From Lysobacterales bacterium 66-474 (GTDB lineage Bacteria > Pseudomonadota > Gammaproteobacteria > Xanthomonadales > Rhodanobacteraceae): DNA of 64,000 nt. Shown here piece by piece: positions 1-9,892 of the stretch (the stretch's first letter is position 1; the number at the start of each line of letters is the position of its first letter). The notes under the pieces are model-generated. The model saw only the letters and a program-made list of their open reading frames with translations, was not told the origin of the DNA and made no database searches. The stretch covers positions 806,001 through 870,000 of the forward strand of contig MKWP01000015.1 in assembly GCA_001899805.1 (NCBI GenBank), in the 5' to 3' direction. A program made the position numbers and the translations under genes.

Positions 1-200
1 CCCCGGCGGACAGGAGGGAAGCCCGGACAGCCTGGCCAAGGCCGACATGCACGAGGCGGCCGGCCGTACCCGGCCCGGCGCTGAACTCCCGCCCAATGCC
101 TGATGAACGGTGGATCACCGCCGATCTTCCGCGCGTCAACAATGCCCCTGGCATCGCGTTCCAAGGGTTGGGCCATTTCGGCCGACCAGGAGAACACACC

Positions 201-1256
201 GTGAAACGCATCGCGACAACGTTGCTTGTTGCAGGCCTCATGGCCACGCCCATGCTGGCGTTGCCGCCGCCCGCCGCCGCGGCGGTCAGCGTGGGCATAT
301 CCATCGGCATCGCGCCGCCGCCGATGCCCGTGTACGCGCAGCCGATCGCGCCGGGTCCGGGTTACCTCTGGACGCCGGGCTACTGGGCCTGGGACCCCGG
401 CTATGGCGACTACTACTGGGTGCCGGGCACCTGGGTGATGCCGCCCCAGATCGGCCTGCTGTGGACACCGGGCTGGTGGGGCTGGTCGGCGGGCTACTAC
501 CGCTGGAATCCCGGTTATTGGGGGCCCCGCGTCGGCTTTTACGGCGGCATCAACTACGGCTACGGCTACTTCGGCACGGGATACGTGGGCGGCTACTGGC
601 GCGGTCGTGATTTCTACTACAACCGCGCGGTCAACAACGTCAACGTCACCAACATCCGCAACGTGTACGTCAACAAGACCGTGATCAACAACGTCCACGT
701 CAACCGCGTCAGCTACAACGGCGGCCGCGGCGGCCTGACCGCGCAGCCCAGCGCCTCGCAACGCAGGTTCGCAAACGAGCGGCGCTGGTCGCCGACTTCG
801 ATGCAGGCGCAGCAGCGCGACCGGGCGATGCGCGATCCCGCCCAGCGCGCCAAGGCCAACCAGGGCCGGCCGGCCGTGTTCGCCACCCAGCGCGCGGGAC
901 GCTTCGACAACCCGCACGCCGTGCGCACGCAGGGAGCGCCGCGTAATCGGATGGTCGCGGCCCCCGAGCGCGCACGTGCCACGACGGCCGCGCCGAATCG
1001 CCAACGCGGCATGGCCGAAGCACCCCGCGACCGCAGGCAACCGATGCGCGCCGAGCAACCGCGTCCGCAACGCACGGCGCCGGCGCGCGATCAGGCCCGA
1101 CCCGACGCGAACGCCATGCCGCGCCAGCGCGAACCCAATACGCGCACGCCCCGCAACGAAGGGCCGCGCGGCAGGCCGGCGCAGATGCGCGAAGCACCGC
1201 GCCAGGAACGCGGCGGCAACGACCGCCACGAGAAGAAGCCGAACGGCGGCCACTGA
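201..1256 (+). CDS. YXWGXW-repeat secreted/surface protein
   Basis: A GTG start at 201 follows an AGGAGA ribosome binding site and opens a classical signal peptide (MKRIATTLLVAGLMATPMLA), giving 351 residues. The ORF can be extended upstream to 96, but that would put the signal peptide inside the protein. The mature N-terminal third has Trp/Tyr/Gly/Pro motifs such as YLWTPGYWAW, LLWTPGWWGW and YYRWNPGYWG, the signature of the YXWGXW repeat family seen in many proteobacteria. The C-terminal half is disordered and rich in Arg, Pro, Gln and Ala, so it is strongly basic. Family function is not established; a role at the outer surface or periplasm is inferred from the signal peptide and repeats. 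No partner gene is evident next to it. Confidence 0.8.
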   Translation: MKRIATTLLVAGLMATPMLALPPPAAAAVSVGISIGIAPPPMPVYAQPIAPGPGYLWTPGYWAWDPGYGDYYWVPGTWVMPPQIGLLWTPGWWGWSAGYYRWNPGYWGPRVGFYGGINYGYGYFGTGYVGGYWRGRDFYYNRAVNNVNVTNIRNVYVNKTVINNVHVNRVSYNGGRGGLTAQPSASQRRFANERRWSPTSMQAQQRDRAMRDPAQRAKANQGRPAVFATQRAGRFDNPHAVRTQGAPRNRMVAAPERARATTAAPNRQRGMAEAPRDRRQPMRAEQPRPQRTAPARDQARPDANAMPRQREPNTRTPRNEGPRGRPAQMREAPRQERGGNDRHEKKPNGGH

Positions 1257-1431
1257 CCGGGATCACGTACACGCGAGGTGGCTCGGGCCATGGATGGCCC
1301 GTCGCCGATCCGCCGATTGATCCGCGAAGCCGAGTCCGGACATGCATCGGACTCGGCGCGTGAAAAAGCACGGGATTGTGCTTTTCCAATATCAGGCGGC
1401 AGCCGCCTCGTTCGTTCCCGGCCCCGCGGTT

Positions 1432-1821
1432 TCAGGTCGCCGGATCGGAATCCTCGTCCCAGGCTTCCAGCGTATCGGCGTAGCCGCCCAGGAGCGTCCA
1501 CAACGCCTGCTGGGTTTCCTCGGGGATGCGTGCGAACGTGAGCGCGATGTTGTCGCGCGACACCCGCACCACCTCGGCCATCACGTGCACGTTGATGTCC
1601 TCGGCGAACAGCATGTCGAGCACCCAGACATCGCCCGTCTGGCCGTGCCACCCGGCCGGGCGCGCCAGCCTGACGCCCGTCGCCGAAATGTCGGCGAGAT
1701 CGGTCTGCCAGACATCCCCGCGCCGGCTCATCAGCACCGCCGTCTGCCGCACCATCCGCGCGTGCCGCACGTGGCTGTCGACAGCAGGGTCCGCTTTATG
1801 GTCGATTGCCACGTCGAACAT
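1432..1821 (-). CDS. PilZ domain protein
   Basis: A 129-residue protein made almost entirely of one PilZ-like beta-barrel. The N-terminus carries a basic stretch (HVRHARMVRQTAVLM) in place of the usual RxxxR c-di-GMP loop, followed by DISATGVRLARP, which matches the D/NxSxxG half of the PilZ motif. PilZ domains bind cyclic di-GMP or act as protein adaptors for motility, type IV pili and biofilm control. It is monocistronic, convergent with the YXWGXW gene and divergent from scpA. The EAL protein near 61 kb is another possible element of c-di-GMP signalling, but nothing links the two directly. Because the first arginine motif is imperfect, ligand binding is uncertain. Confidence 0.75.
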   Translation of the reverse strand: MFDVAIDHKADPAVDSHVRHARMVRQTAVLMSRRGDVWQTDLADISATGVRLARPAGWHGQTGDVWVLDMLFAEDINVHVMAEVVRVSRDNIALTFARIPEETQQALWTLLGGYADTLEAWDEDSDPAT

Positions 1822-2323
1822 TCCCCTGGCACCTCGTATCCCGAACGCATTCGCGCAAGCGGCAGGACGGGATTCTCCCGCATCTGCCTGTCGTTTTCAG
1901 GCAAGCAAAATGCGGGCCAACCTGCCGGCGCCGACCTCTGGACTTGCGGCGCTTTCGGCCTTACCCTAGGCAACCAGTAACCGGCGCGGTATCGGGCCGG
2001 GGTCGGCCACGTCGAGCCGCCAGGCGATCTTCCAACGATCGCGACTTTCTCGCTTGCGGACACGGACTCGGGGATCGCCACCGCGACGGGCGGGAGGCTG
2101 CAAGCGGCGGCCGAAGTGATCATGGACGTGCGGATCGGCTCGACGAAATGCCGGGTCGGACGCAGGTTGGTACCGATACCGAATCCACCGTACCTTGCCC
2201 GCGAGTGCGGGTGGCGTGTCCGGCGAGGCCCTTCGCTGCACCCCAATGGGTACTTTGCAAACTTTCGTAAACCCGGACGATGGCCACCGTCGGCGTCATC
2301 GATCCGCCCAATACGAGTGCCGG
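1822..2323. other. intergenic region upstream of scpA
   Basis: About 500 bases between the divergent PilZ gene and scpA. ORFs cross it on both strands, but none has a convincing start, ribosome binding site or family signature. It presumably carries the scpA promoter; I cannot fix one by eye. Confidence 0.4.
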
Positions 2324-3196
2324 ATGAGCACCGAACCCCTGTCAACCGAACCTGCAGTCCCCGCGCAAGAACCGCCCCGCGACAACGGCGACGCTCCTCG
2401 TCAGGCGGAAATGCCCCTGGCGGTGGTGCGCGGCCAGCCGGTGCTGCAGATTCCGCAGGACCTCTACATCCCGCCCGACGCGCTGGAAGTGATCCTCGAG
2501 GCGTTCGAGGGCCCGCTCGACCTGTTGCTGTACCTGATCCGCCGCCAGAACCTCGACATCCTGGACATCCCGGTCGCGGAAATCACCCGCCAGTACATGG
2601 ATTACATCGAGGTGATGCGCGAGATGCGGCTGGAACTCGCGGCCGAGTACCTGGTGATGGCCGCGATCCTCGCCGAGATCAAGTCGCGCCTGCTGTTGCC
2701 GCGCCCGCCCGCCGAGGAAGGCATCGAGGAAGACCCGCGTGCGGAACTGGTGCGGCGGTTGCAGGAGTACGAACGTTTCAAGAAGGCCGCCGAGGACATT
2801 GACGCGATGCCGCGCATGGAGCGCGATTTCGACACCACCCGCGCCTTCGTACCGGACCACAAGGTGGTGAAACTGCCGCCGCCGGTGGAGTTGCGCGAAA
2901 TGCTGCTGGCGCTGCGCGACGTGCTGCACCGCGCGGAGTTGTACGGCCACCATGAAGTGGAGCGCGAACCGCTGTCGGTGCGCCAGCGCATGGGCGAAGT
3001 GCTGCGCAAGCTCGGCGACGGCGCGTTCCACCGCTTCGAGTCCATGTTCGATGCGACCGAAGGCCGCATGGGCGTGGTGGTGACCTTCCTGTCGCTGCTC
3101 GAACTCGCCAAGGACCGCCTGATCGAGATCATGCAGGATGCGCCGCTCGCGGCGATCTACCTGAAGGCATGCGCCACCTCCGAAACCCCGGACTGA
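2324..3196 (+). CDS. scpA: Segregation and condensation protein A
   Basis: A 290-residue ScpA, the kleisin-like subunit that with ScpB bridges SMC dimers in the chromosome-condensing Smc-ScpAB complex. The conserved core begins about residue 52 with LEAFEGPLDLLLYLIRRQNL, followed by DIPVAEITRQYMDYIE and the EYLVMAAILAEIKSRLLLP helix, all hallmark ScpA segments. The C-terminal winged-helix region (VTFLSLLELAKDRLI) is present. ATG at 2324 was chosen because the upstream in-frame extension to 2195 has no conserved content; the N-terminal 45 residues are a variable, acidic leader. It heads an scpA-scpB-rluB row. Confidence 0.95.
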   Translation: MSTEPLSTEPAVPAQEPPRDNGDAPRQAEMPLAVVRGQPVLQIPQDLYIPPDALEVILEAFEGPLDLLLYLIRRQNLDILDIPVAEITRQYMDYIEVMREMRLELAAEYLVMAAILAEIKSRLLLPRPPAEEGIEEDPRAELVRRLQEYERFKKAAEDIDAMPRMERDFDTTRAFVPDHKVVKLPPPVELREMLLALRDVLHRAELYGHHEVEREPLSVRQRMGEVLRKLGDGAFHRFESMFDATEGRMGVVVTFLSLLELAKDRLIEIMQDAPLAAIYLKACATSETPD

Positions 3197-3206
3197 ACAG
3201 TCAATC

Positions 3207-3297
3207 GTCCGCGAAGAACGCAAAGAGCGCGAAGGGAAGCGAAAAACAGGGCAAATGCTTGATTGCTTTCTTTGCGTCTTTCGCGTCCTTGGCGGAC
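3207..3297. repeat. imperfect inverted repeat between scpA and scpB
   Basis: Two arms of about 30 bases, beginning GTCCGCGAAGAACGC at 3207 and ending with the near reverse complement (GCGTCCTTGGCGGAC) at 3297, could fold into a long hairpin. The GCGAAG/GCAAAG wording is typical of intergenic repeat families of Xanthomonadales. It may be a dispersed element or an mRNA-stabilising or attenuating hairpin inside the operon. Confidence 0.6.
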
Positions 3298-3324
3298 TGA
3301 TGCTTTGCACAAGGTGAGACTTAC

Positions 3325-3990
3325 GTGGAACAGGAAAAACTCAACAACATCGTGGAAGCCGCCCTGCTCGCGGCCCAGCAACCGCTGACGCTGCCGATGC
3401 TCTCGGCGCTGTTTTCCGAAACCGACGGCATCAGCCACGATGACCTCGCGCGCGCGCTCGAAGCGCTGGCGCAGGCCTGCGAGGGCCGTGGCATCGAACT
3501 CAGGGAAGTCGCCTCCGGCTTCCGCTACCAGGTGCGCGAGGACGTGCACCCGTGGGTGGCGCGGCTGTGGGCCGAACGCTCGACCAGGTACTCGCGCGCC
3601 TTGCTGGAAACACTGGCGCTGATCGCGTACCGCCAACCCATCACCCGCGGCGAGATCGAACAGGTGCGTGGCGTCACCGTCGCCTCCAGCATCATGCACA
3701 CGCTCGAGGAGCGCGAGTGGATACGCGTGGTCGGCTACCGCGACGTGCCCGGCAAGCCGGCGCTGTTCGGCACTACCCGGCAGTTCCTCGATTACTTCAA
3801 CCTGAAGTCGCTCGACCAGTTGCCGACATTGGCCGAGATCCGCGAGATCGCCGATCCCGATCCGCAGCTCGCGCTGGCGCCCGACGCGGCCGAGCCTTCC
3901 GAACTCGATTCCGTCGTCGAGCCCGACGAACCTGCCGCCGGCGAATCCACGTCGGCTGTCGCTCCACGCACCGCCGAGGACGCCGCATGA
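3325..3990 (+). CDS. scpB: Segregation and condensation protein B
   Basis: A 221-residue ScpB with two winged-helix domains; it dimerises and binds ScpA in the SMC complex. Diagnostic segments are IVEAALLAAQQPL near the start, RYSRALLETLALIAYRQPIT and the RGEIEQVRGV motif, followed by GYRDVPGKPALFGTT. It starts at a GTG with AAGGTGAG 7-14 bases upstream. The last 40 residues are an acidic, low-complexity tail not needed for the fold. Its stop overlaps the rluB start (ATGA), indicating translational coupling. Confidence 0.95.
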   Translation: MEQEKLNNIVEAALLAAQQPLTLPMLSALFSETDGISHDDLARALEALAQACEGRGIELREVASGFRYQVREDVHPWVARLWAERSTRYSRALLETLALIAYRQPITRGEIEQVRGVTVASSIMHTLEEREWIRVVGYRDVPGKPALFGTTRQFLDYFNLKSLDQLPTLAEIREIADPDPQLALAPDAAEPSELDSVVEPDEPAAGESTSAVAPRTAEDAA

Positions 3991-5261
3991 GTTCCACCCC
4001 ACGTTCCACGCTGTCCCTGAAACGCGCAGCCACGCCAACCGGCGACGACGCGCTGGAAGAACGCCTGCACAAGGTGCTCGCCAATGCCGGACTGGGTTCG
4101 CGGCGCTTGCTGGAACAACGCATCGCCGGCGGCGAAATCCTGGTCAACGGCCAGGCCGCGCAAACCGGGTCCAGCGTGCGCGCCGGCGATCGCGTGGAAG
4201 TCGACCGCAAGCAGTTCGTGGTCGCGACCGACCTCCAGGAACGCGCGCAAGTCTTGATGTACCACAAACCCGAGGGCGAACTGACCACCCGCGACGACCC
4301 GGAAGGCCGTCCCACGGTGTTCGAGAAGCTGCCCCAGCTCAACGGTTCGCGCTGGATTTCGGTGGGTCGCCTCGACGTCAACACCACCGGCCTGTTGCTG
4401 CTCACCACCGATGGCGAACTCGCCAACGCGCTGATGCACCCGAGCCACGAACTCGAACGCGAATACTTGTGCCGGGTACACGGCGAGGTTCCCGACGAGG
4501 CGCTGGAAAAACTGAAGGCCGGCGTCGAACTGGAAGACGGCCCTGCGCGTTTCGATGAAATCCACGTGGTCAGCCGCGGCGGCAGCCACTGCTGGTTCCG
4601 CGTGGTCCTGCACGAAGGCCGCAACCGCGAAGTGCGCCGCCTGTGGGACGCGATGGGATTTCTCGTCAGCCGCCTGAAACGCATCCGCTACGGCAACGTC
4701 GAGTTGCCGCGCGGCCTGCGCCCGGGCCAGAGCGAGGCGCTCGCCGAGGATGCGGTCAAGTCGTTGCGCGAACTTTCGGGCGCGGGACCCGCGCAGCCCA
4801 CGCTGACCCTGAAACCCGTCCTGCACCAGCGGCACACGCCGCGCGGCGTCACCGAGATCCGCCCGGCCAACGAGGCGCCGCACGCGTGGACCGGCGTGCG
4901 CCACGACGAGGCGCGCGAATTGACCGCGTTCGACCGCGTGCGGCCCGACGACTTCAACAGCCGCGGCAAGCGCCGCCGTGGACCGCCACGCGGCGAAGTC
5001 AACGGCAACGTGTTGAAGCCCGACCGCCCGCAACGCAAGCAGCGCAAGAACCGGCGCGGCGTGGCGCCCGGCCAGGAATTGCCTTCCGTGCGCACCTGGT
5101 TCGCGGGCGACAAACGCCCCGGCGGCGGACAGAACCGCGGACAGGGGCGCGGTCCGGGCGGCGGCCAGAACCGTGGCCAGAATCGCGGTCCCGGCGGCGG
5201 TGGCCGCGGGGGTCCGCGACGAGGCGGCGGCGGCAACCGTGGCGGTTCCGCGCGCAGTTGA
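3987..5261 (+). CDS. rluB: 23S rRNA pseudouridine(2605) synthase
   Basis: A 424-residue pseudouridine synthase of the RsuA/RluB/E/F family, which isomerises U2605 in helix 93 of 23S rRNA. An N-terminal S4 RNA-binding domain (RLHKVLANAGLGSRR, IAGGEILVNG) is followed by the catalytic domain with GRLDVNTTGLLLLT, whose Asp at about residue 130 is the nucleophile, and NREVRRLWDAMGF. The start overlaps the scpB stop. The C-terminal 130 residues are an unusually long basic tail ending in Gly/Arg/Asn/Gln repeats (GGGQNRGQ-type), probably disordered and RNA-binding. E. coli RluB (about 290 residues) has a much shorter tail. The partner genes scpA and scpB commonly precede rluB in this lineage. Confidence 0.93.
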   Translation: MSSTPRSTLSLKRAATPTGDDALEERLHKVLANAGLGSRRLLEQRIAGGEILVNGQAAQTGSSVRAGDRVEVDRKQFVVATDLQERAQVLMYHKPEGELTTRDDPEGRPTVFEKLPQLNGSRWISVGRLDVNTTGLLLLTTDGELANALMHPSHELEREYLCRVHGEVPDEALEKLKAGVELEDGPARFDEIHVVSRGGSHCWFRVVLHEGRNREVRRLWDAMGFLVSRLKRIRYGNVELPRGLRPGQSEALAEDAVKSLRELSGAGPAQPTLTLKPVLHQRHTPRGVTEIRPANEAPHAWTGVRHDEARELTAFDRVRPDDFNSRGKRRRGPPRGEVNGNVLKPDRPQRKQRKNRRGVAPGQELPSVRTWFAGDKRPGGGQNRGQGRGPGGGQNRGQNRGPGGGGRGGPRRGGGGNRGGSARS

Positions 5262-5296
5262 GTGAACCCGCGAATCCACGCTTGCGAGATTCACGC

Positions 5297-5656
5297 ATGC
5301 CGGCCAAGCACACCATTGTCATCTGGCACAACCCGCGTTGCTCCAAATCGCGCGGCACCCTGGCACTGTTGCAGGAACGCGGCATCGAACCCGCCACTGT
5401 CGATTACCAGAAGAATCCGCCATCGGCTGCGGAAATCGAACGGGCCCTGCAATCGTTAGGCATGCAGCCACGCGAACTGATGCGCAAGGGCGAAACGGCT
5501 TACGCCGAACTCGGACTCGACGACGCCAGGCTGACACGCCAACAGCTCATCCAAGCGATGGCCGCGCATCCGGTGTTGATCGAACGCCCGATCGTGTTCG
5601 CCAACGGCAAGGCCGCCATCGGCAGGCCGCCGGAAAACGTGCTCGCGATCCTGTGA
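5297..5656 (+). CDS. ArsC-family arsenate reductase-like protein
   Basis: A 119-residue thioredoxin-fold protein of the ArsC glutaredoxin-coupled family. HNPRCSKSRGTL near the N-terminus holds the catalytic Cys (about residue 15) with the downstream arginines typical of E. coli plasmid ArsC. LIERPIVFANGKAAIGRPPE is the conserved C-terminal motif containing the arsenate-binding Arg. It would reduce arsenate to arsenite with glutathione and glutaredoxin. No arsR, arsB or other ars gene lies nearby, so it may be a stand-alone housekeeping copy. It ends 24 bases from the convergent truB stop. Confidence 0.88.
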   Translation: MPAKHTIVIWHNPRCSKSRGTLALLQERGIEPATVDYQKNPPSAAEIERALQSLGMQPRELMRKGETAYAELGLDDARLTRQQLIQAMAAHPVLIERPIVFANGKAAIGRPPENVLAIL

Positions 5657-5680
5657 TCCGATCCGGGGAGGCGGCGCGCG

Positions 5681-6589
5681 TCAACGCGAACTGGAGAAAC
5701 CCCGCAACACCTTGAACGTTCCCGCAGCGTCGACTTCGCCGATCGCCAGCAAATGGCCGTCGGCGGATTCGGCGCGATAGCGGCCCGGTGCGTCGGCAAC
5801 ACGCAGCGCGCGCCCGTGCGACACCGCGTCCGCATCGGCCGCGCCCAGCCGCAATGCGGGCCAGTCGACCAGCCCTGCCGCGATCGGCAACAGGCAGCGG
5901 TTCATCGACTCCGCGCCCTGCCCGTGCAACGCCGCGAGTTCGTCGAGCGTGAACATGCGCGGATCGCGGAACGGTTCCACCCACAACCTGCGCAGGGCGG
6001 TCAGGTGTGCGCCGCAACCGAGCGCCTCGCCAAGATCGCGGACCAGGCTGCGCACGTAGGTGCCGGAGCCGCATTCGACATGCAGGCGCAGCACGTCGCC
6101 ATCGCGACCCGTCAAATCGAAACGGAATACCTCGACTTCGCGCGGCGGAACTTCGACCGCTTCGCCACGACGCGCGCGTTTGTACAGCGGCACCCCGCCC
6201 TGCTTCAGTGCCGAATACACGGGCGGCACCTGGGTGATGTGCCCGGTGAACCGCGCCAATGCGCCCCGGATCGCCGCATCATCCAGCGCCGGCACCGGCC
6301 GCTCCGTCAAAACGGCGCCGTCGCTGTCGCAGGTGTCGGTGGCGGCGCCGAGCCGACATTCGGCGGCGTACGCCTTGCGCGCACCCAGAAGGTAACCCGC
6401 GATCTTCGTCGCTTCGCCGAAACAAACCGGCAACAAACCCGTCGCCAGCGGATCGAGGCTGCCAGTGTGCCCGGCCTTGGCCGCGCCGAACAGGCGTCTG
6501 GCCTGCTGCAACGCGCGGTTGGACGAGATGCCTTGCGGCTTGTCGAGCAGCAGGATGCCGGTGACGTCGCGCGATCCGGTCGGCATCAT
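5681..6589 (-). CDS. truB: tRNA pseudouridine(55) synthase
   Basis: A 302-residue TruB that makes pseudouridine 55 in the T-loop of tRNAs. GILLLDKPQGISSNRALQ and the catalytic GHTGSLDPLATGLLP motif (nucleophilic Asp near residue 46) are present, as is the Y-containing KAYAAECRLG segment. The C-terminal PUA-like region (GRYRAESADGHLLAIGEV) is complete. It is the last gene of the fMet-rimP-nusA-infB-rbfA-truB transcription unit here; rpsO and pnp, which follow truB in E. coli, do not follow it in this window. Confidence 0.95.
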   Translation of the reverse strand: MMPTGSRDVTGILLLDKPQGISSNRALQQARRLFGAAKAGHTGSLDPLATGLLPVCFGEATKIAGYLLGARKAYAAECRLGAATDTCDSDGAVLTERPVPALDDAAIRGALARFTGHITQVPPVYSALKQGGVPLYKRARRGEAVEVPPREVEVFRFDLTGRDGDVLRLHVECGSGTYVRSLVRDLGEALGCGAHLTALRRLWVEPFRDPRMFTLDELAALHGQGAESMNRCLLPIAAGLVDWPALRLGAADADAVSHGRALRVADAPGRYRAESADGHLLAIGEVDAAGTFKVLRGFSSSR

Positions 6590-6608
6590 GTTTCACCTTG
6601 CGTCGCGG

Positions 6609-6971
6609 TCACGCGTTCCCGTCGGTCACGCCCGAGTCGCGCAGCAACCGCTCGATCCGCTCGCCCTTGTCGACGGAGTCGTCGTACTTGAAGCGCAGTT
6701 CCGGCACGCGTCGCATCCGCATGGAATGCGCGAGTTCGCGGCGAAACTCCTTCGCCAGTTCCTTCAGCGCCCTCACGACTTCCTGCGAACGCTCGGGTTG
6801 CAGCGCGGTGACCCATACCGTCGCGACATCCAGCTCGCGGCTGACCTCGACGTCGACGACGCTGGCCTGCGGCAACGCGTGGTCGCGCACCGCGGCGTGC
6901 ACCAGCGCGCCGACTTCACGGCGAAGTTCGGCGTTGACGCGGTCGGTGCGATGGAAGGAACGGGTTGGCAT
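6609..6971 (-). CDS. rbfA: 30S ribosome-binding factor A
   Basis: A 120-residue RbfA, a KH-fold cold-shock factor for late 16S rRNA 5'-end maturation in the 30S subunit. The N-terminal RTDRVNAELRREV and the C-terminal MRMRRVPELRFKYDDSVDKG motif are the family signatures. It lies 19 bases from truB on the same strand, in the conserved infB-rbfA-truB order. Confidence 0.95.
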   Translation of the reverse strand: MPTRSFHRTDRVNAELRREVGALVHAAVRDHALPQASVVDVEVSRELDVATVWVTALQPERSQEVVRALKELAKEFRRELAHSMRMRRVPELRFKYDDSVDKGERIERLLRDSGVTDGNA

Positions 6972-6994
6972 GAGCCAAGCATAGCAATGAGGTG

Positions 6995-7150
6995 AGAATT
7001 ACCATTTCGTCATTCCGGGGCCACCGCGGCTTCATCGCAGTGGAACCCGGAATCGGTCACATTATCCACCGGCGATCCGGGTCGGAAATTTCGAACAAAA
7101 GACACCGATTCCGGATCGCCGCTGCGCGGCGTCCGGAATGACAACGAGGA
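6995..7150. repeat. intergenic inverted-repeat (REP-like) segment between infB and rbfA
   Basis: The gap holds several copies, in both orientations, of the CATTCCGG/CCGGAATG core (around 7012, 7049, 7110 and 7131), separated by GC-rich stem-forming bases such as CCGCTGCGCGGCG. This is the look of a REP-type palindromic unit inside an operon. It could modulate infB/rbfA mRNA stability; that is inference. Confidence 0.5.
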
Positions 7151-7183
7151 TAGTGGCCTCCACTCGAATCCCGAGCCCCCGCT

Positions 7184-9769
7184 TTACAACGTGCGCGCGA
7201 CTTCGACGCGCTCGAAGCACTCGATGCGGTCGCCCGGCTTGACGTCGTTGTACTGCTTGACGCCGATGCCGCACTCGCTGCCGCTCTTCACCTCGTCCAC
7301 GTTGTCCTTGTAGTGGCGCAGCGATTCCAGCTCGCCCTCGAAGATCACCACGTCGTCGCGCAGCACGCGGATCGGCTTGTTGCGCTTGACCGTGCCCTCG
7401 ACCACCTGGCAACCCGCGATCGCGCCGAACTTGGAGGAACGGAACACGTCCTTCACTTCCGCAACGCCGAGGATTTCCTCGCGCACTTCCATGCCCATCA
7501 GGCCGGACGCCGCCTGCTTCACCTGGTCGATCACGTCGTAGATGATCGAGAAGTAGCGCAGATCCACGCCGTTCTGCTCGATGATCCTGCGCGCCGAGGC
7601 ATCGGCACGCACGTTGAAGCCGATCAGCAACGCCTTGGACGCCGCCGCCAGCGTGGCGTCGGACTCGGTGATGCCGCCGACGCCGGAGGCGATCACGTTG
7701 ACCTTCACGAGATCGTTGCTGATCGCGGTCAGCGATTCGCGCAGCGCTTCGGCCGAACCCTGCACATCGGCCTTGATGAGGATGTTGAGGCTCTGCTGGC
7801 CCTCGCCCTTGCCCATCATCGCCATCACGTCTTCCAGCGTGTTGGTGCGGGTGACCAGACGCTTCTCGCGACGCCGGGTTTCGCGCTCGGACACCACGTT
7901 GCGCGCCAGTTTTTCGTCCGCCACCACCACGAATTCGTCGCCGGCCTCGGGCACGCCGGAAAGGCCCAGCATCTGCACCGGGATCGACGGGCCCGCACTC
8001 TCGACCTGCTTGCCGGCCTCGTCGAACAGCGCGCGCACGCGGCCGTATTCGACGCCGCATACCACGTAGTCGCCGCGCTTCAGCAGACCCTGTTGCACCA
8101 GCACCGTCGCGACCGGGCCACGGCCCTTGTCGAGGCTGGATTCGATCACCACGCCCGAGGCGCGGCCATCCGGCACCGCTTTCAGCTCCATCACCTCGGC
8201 CTGCACGTTGATGGCTTCCAGCAGCGCATCCACGCCCATGCCGGTCCGCGCCGACACCGGCACGAACTGGGTGTCGCCACCCCAGTCCTCGGGAATCACT
8301 TCGTGCTGCGCGAGGCCCTGGCGCACGTTGTCCGGGTTGGCTTCCGGCTTGTCCATCTTGTTGACCGCGACGATCAGCGGCACCCTGGCCGCACGCGCAT
8401 GCTGGATGGCCTCGACCGTCTGCGGCATCACGCCGTCATCGGCCGCGACCACCAGCACCACGATGTCGGTGGACTGCGCGCCACGCGCACGCATGGACGT
8501 GAACGCCGCGTGGCCGGGGGTGTCGAGGAAGGTGATCACGCCCTTCGGCGTCTCGACGTGGTAGGCGCCGATGTGCTGGGTGATGCCGCCCGCTTCGCCC
8601 GACGCAACCTTGGTGCGGCGAATGGTGTCGAGCAAGGATGTCTTGCCGTGGTCGACGTGGCCCATGATGGTGACCACCGGCGGACGCTGCGTCTTCTCGC
8701 CTTCGGCAGCCTCGGTGACGACGTGCGCGGCGAGTTCGGTTTCGGCCGTCTTTTCCGCGGCGTCGACTGCCCTGTGCCCGAGCTCTTCCACCACCAGCGC
8801 GGCGGTGTCGTGGTCGATGCTCTGGTTGATGGTCACCATGCTGCCCATCTTGAACAGCGCCTTGACCACTTCCGAACCCTTGACCGCCATCTTCTGCGCG
8901 AGGTCGGACACCACGATGGTTTCGCCGATCGGAATCTCGCGCATCTGCGGCGCGACCGGCTTGGAGAATCCGTGCTGGCCCGTGATTTCCGAAAGGTCGA
9001 CCCGGGTCCTGGCGCGCTTGCGGGTGGAACGGCGTGCCCGTTCGGCGTCGGTGAGGTGCAATTCACCGCCGGTGTAGCGCGCCGGACCTTCGTCTTCGTC
9101 GTCGCGCATCCGATGCGATCCGCGCGAGCGCTTCGCCTTGTGCCCGCCGGCATCGTCCTTGGCGCGCACTGCGGGCTTGGGCGCCTCATGGCGGCGCGCG
9201 GGTGTCGGCGATTCTTCGGAAGGGGCCTCCCCGGCTGCGTGCGCGGCGACTTCGGCCACAGCCTTGGCGCGCTCTTCCTCGGCACGCTTGCGCTCGGCCG
9301 CCTCGGCGGCGACGCGGTCCTGTTCTTCCTTGCGGCGGCGGTCCTGCTCGGCCAGTTCGGCCAATTCGCGTTCGTGCTGTTCCTGCGATTCCTTGAGCTT
9401 GCGCAGTGCCTCTTCACGCTCGCTGTCCACGACGCCGTCGTTCGCGATCGCACCGCGTTTGACGTAGGTACGCCGTGCACGCACTTCGACGTTGACGGTC
9501 TTGGCGCTGGCGCCGCGACCGCCCGCCACAGTGATTTCGCTGACCTTGCGCCGCTTCAGCGTGATCTGCCTGGGTGCCGCCGCGGCCGACTCGGATGCCG
9601 ACTTGCCATGGTTGCTGCGCAGGAAATCGAGCAGCTTGCTCTTCTGGCGACTGCTGATGACCTGGTCCGGGCCTTCGAAGGTCATGCCGGCCTCGGCAAG
9701 CTGCGCAAGCAGCTTGTCTTCCGGTGTACCCACCATGCCGGCCAATTGTCTGATCGTGATGTCTGACAT
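7184..9769 (-). CDS. infB: Translation initiation factor IF-2
   Basis: An 861-residue IF-2, the GTPase that brings fMet-tRNA to the 30S subunit. An N-terminal IF2N domain ([21 protein letters not shown]) is followed by about 200 residues of charged linker rich in Glu, Arg and Ala. The G domain carries [16 protein letters not shown] (P-loop), [15 protein letters not shown] (G3) and [10 protein letters not shown] (G4). The C-terminal domains II-IV follow ([10 protein letters not shown], then a segment ending [11 protein letters not shown]). Start 9769 was chosen over an upstream in-frame ATG because [11 protein letters not shown] is the family N-terminus and an AGAGGTACG ribosome binding site precedes it. 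Confidence 0.97.
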   Translation of the reverse strand: MSDITIRQLAGMVGTPEDKLLAQLAEAGMTFEGPDQVISSRQKSKLLDFLRSNHGKSASESAAAAPRQITLKRRKVSEITVAGGRGASAKTVNVEVRARRTYVKRGAIANDGVVDSEREEALRKLKESQEQHERELAELAEQDRRRKEEQDRVAAEAAERKRAEEERAKAVAEVAAHAAGEAPSEESPTPARRHEAPKPAVRAKDDAGGHKAKRSRGSHRMRDDEDEGPARYTGGELHLTDAERARRSTRKRARTRVDLSEITGQHGFSKPVAPQMREIPIGETIVVSDLAQKMAVKGSEVVKALFKMGSMVTINQSIDHDTAALVVEELGHRAVDAAEKTAETELAAHVVTEAAEGEKTQRPPVVTIMGHVDHGKTSLLDTIRRTKVASGEAGGITQHIGAYHVETPKGVITFLDTPGHAAFTSMRARGAQSTDIVVLVVAADDGVMPQTVEAIQHARAARVPLIVAVNKMDKPEANPDNVRQGLAQHEVIPEDWGGDTQFVPVSARTGMGVDALLEAINVQAEVMELKAVPDGRASGVVIESSLDKGRGPVATVLVQQGLLKRGDYVVCGVEYGRVRALFDEAGKQVESAGPSIPVQMLGLSGVPEAGDEFVVVADEKLARNVVSERETRRREKRLVTRTNTLEDVMAMMGKGEGQQSLNILIKADVQGSAEALRESLTAISNDLVKVNVIASGVGGITESDATLAAASKALLIGFNVRADASARRIIEQNGVDLRYFSIIYDVIDQVKQAASGLMGMEVREEILGVAEVKDVFRSSKFGAIAGCQVVEGTVKRNKPIRVLRDDVVIFEGELESLRHYKDNVDEVKSGSECGIGVKQYNDVKPGDRIECFERVEVARTL

Positions 9770-9892
9770 CGTGTCGTACCTCTTATGGGCAGCTTGCAAA
9801 ACTGCTGCGCTACTCGCCACATCCGTGTGGCTCGCTTATCAGGCCGCCCATTATCGCGGCCCGGCAAACACTCCGGATTTGCCGTGGCGTGT

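Noticed and set aside
2342-3310. 322-residue minus-strand ORF opposite scpA, and similar long ORFs opposite infB, nusA and the galactosidase gene.
   Set aside because: They are shadows created by high GC at third codon positions; the opposite strand has clear family signatures.
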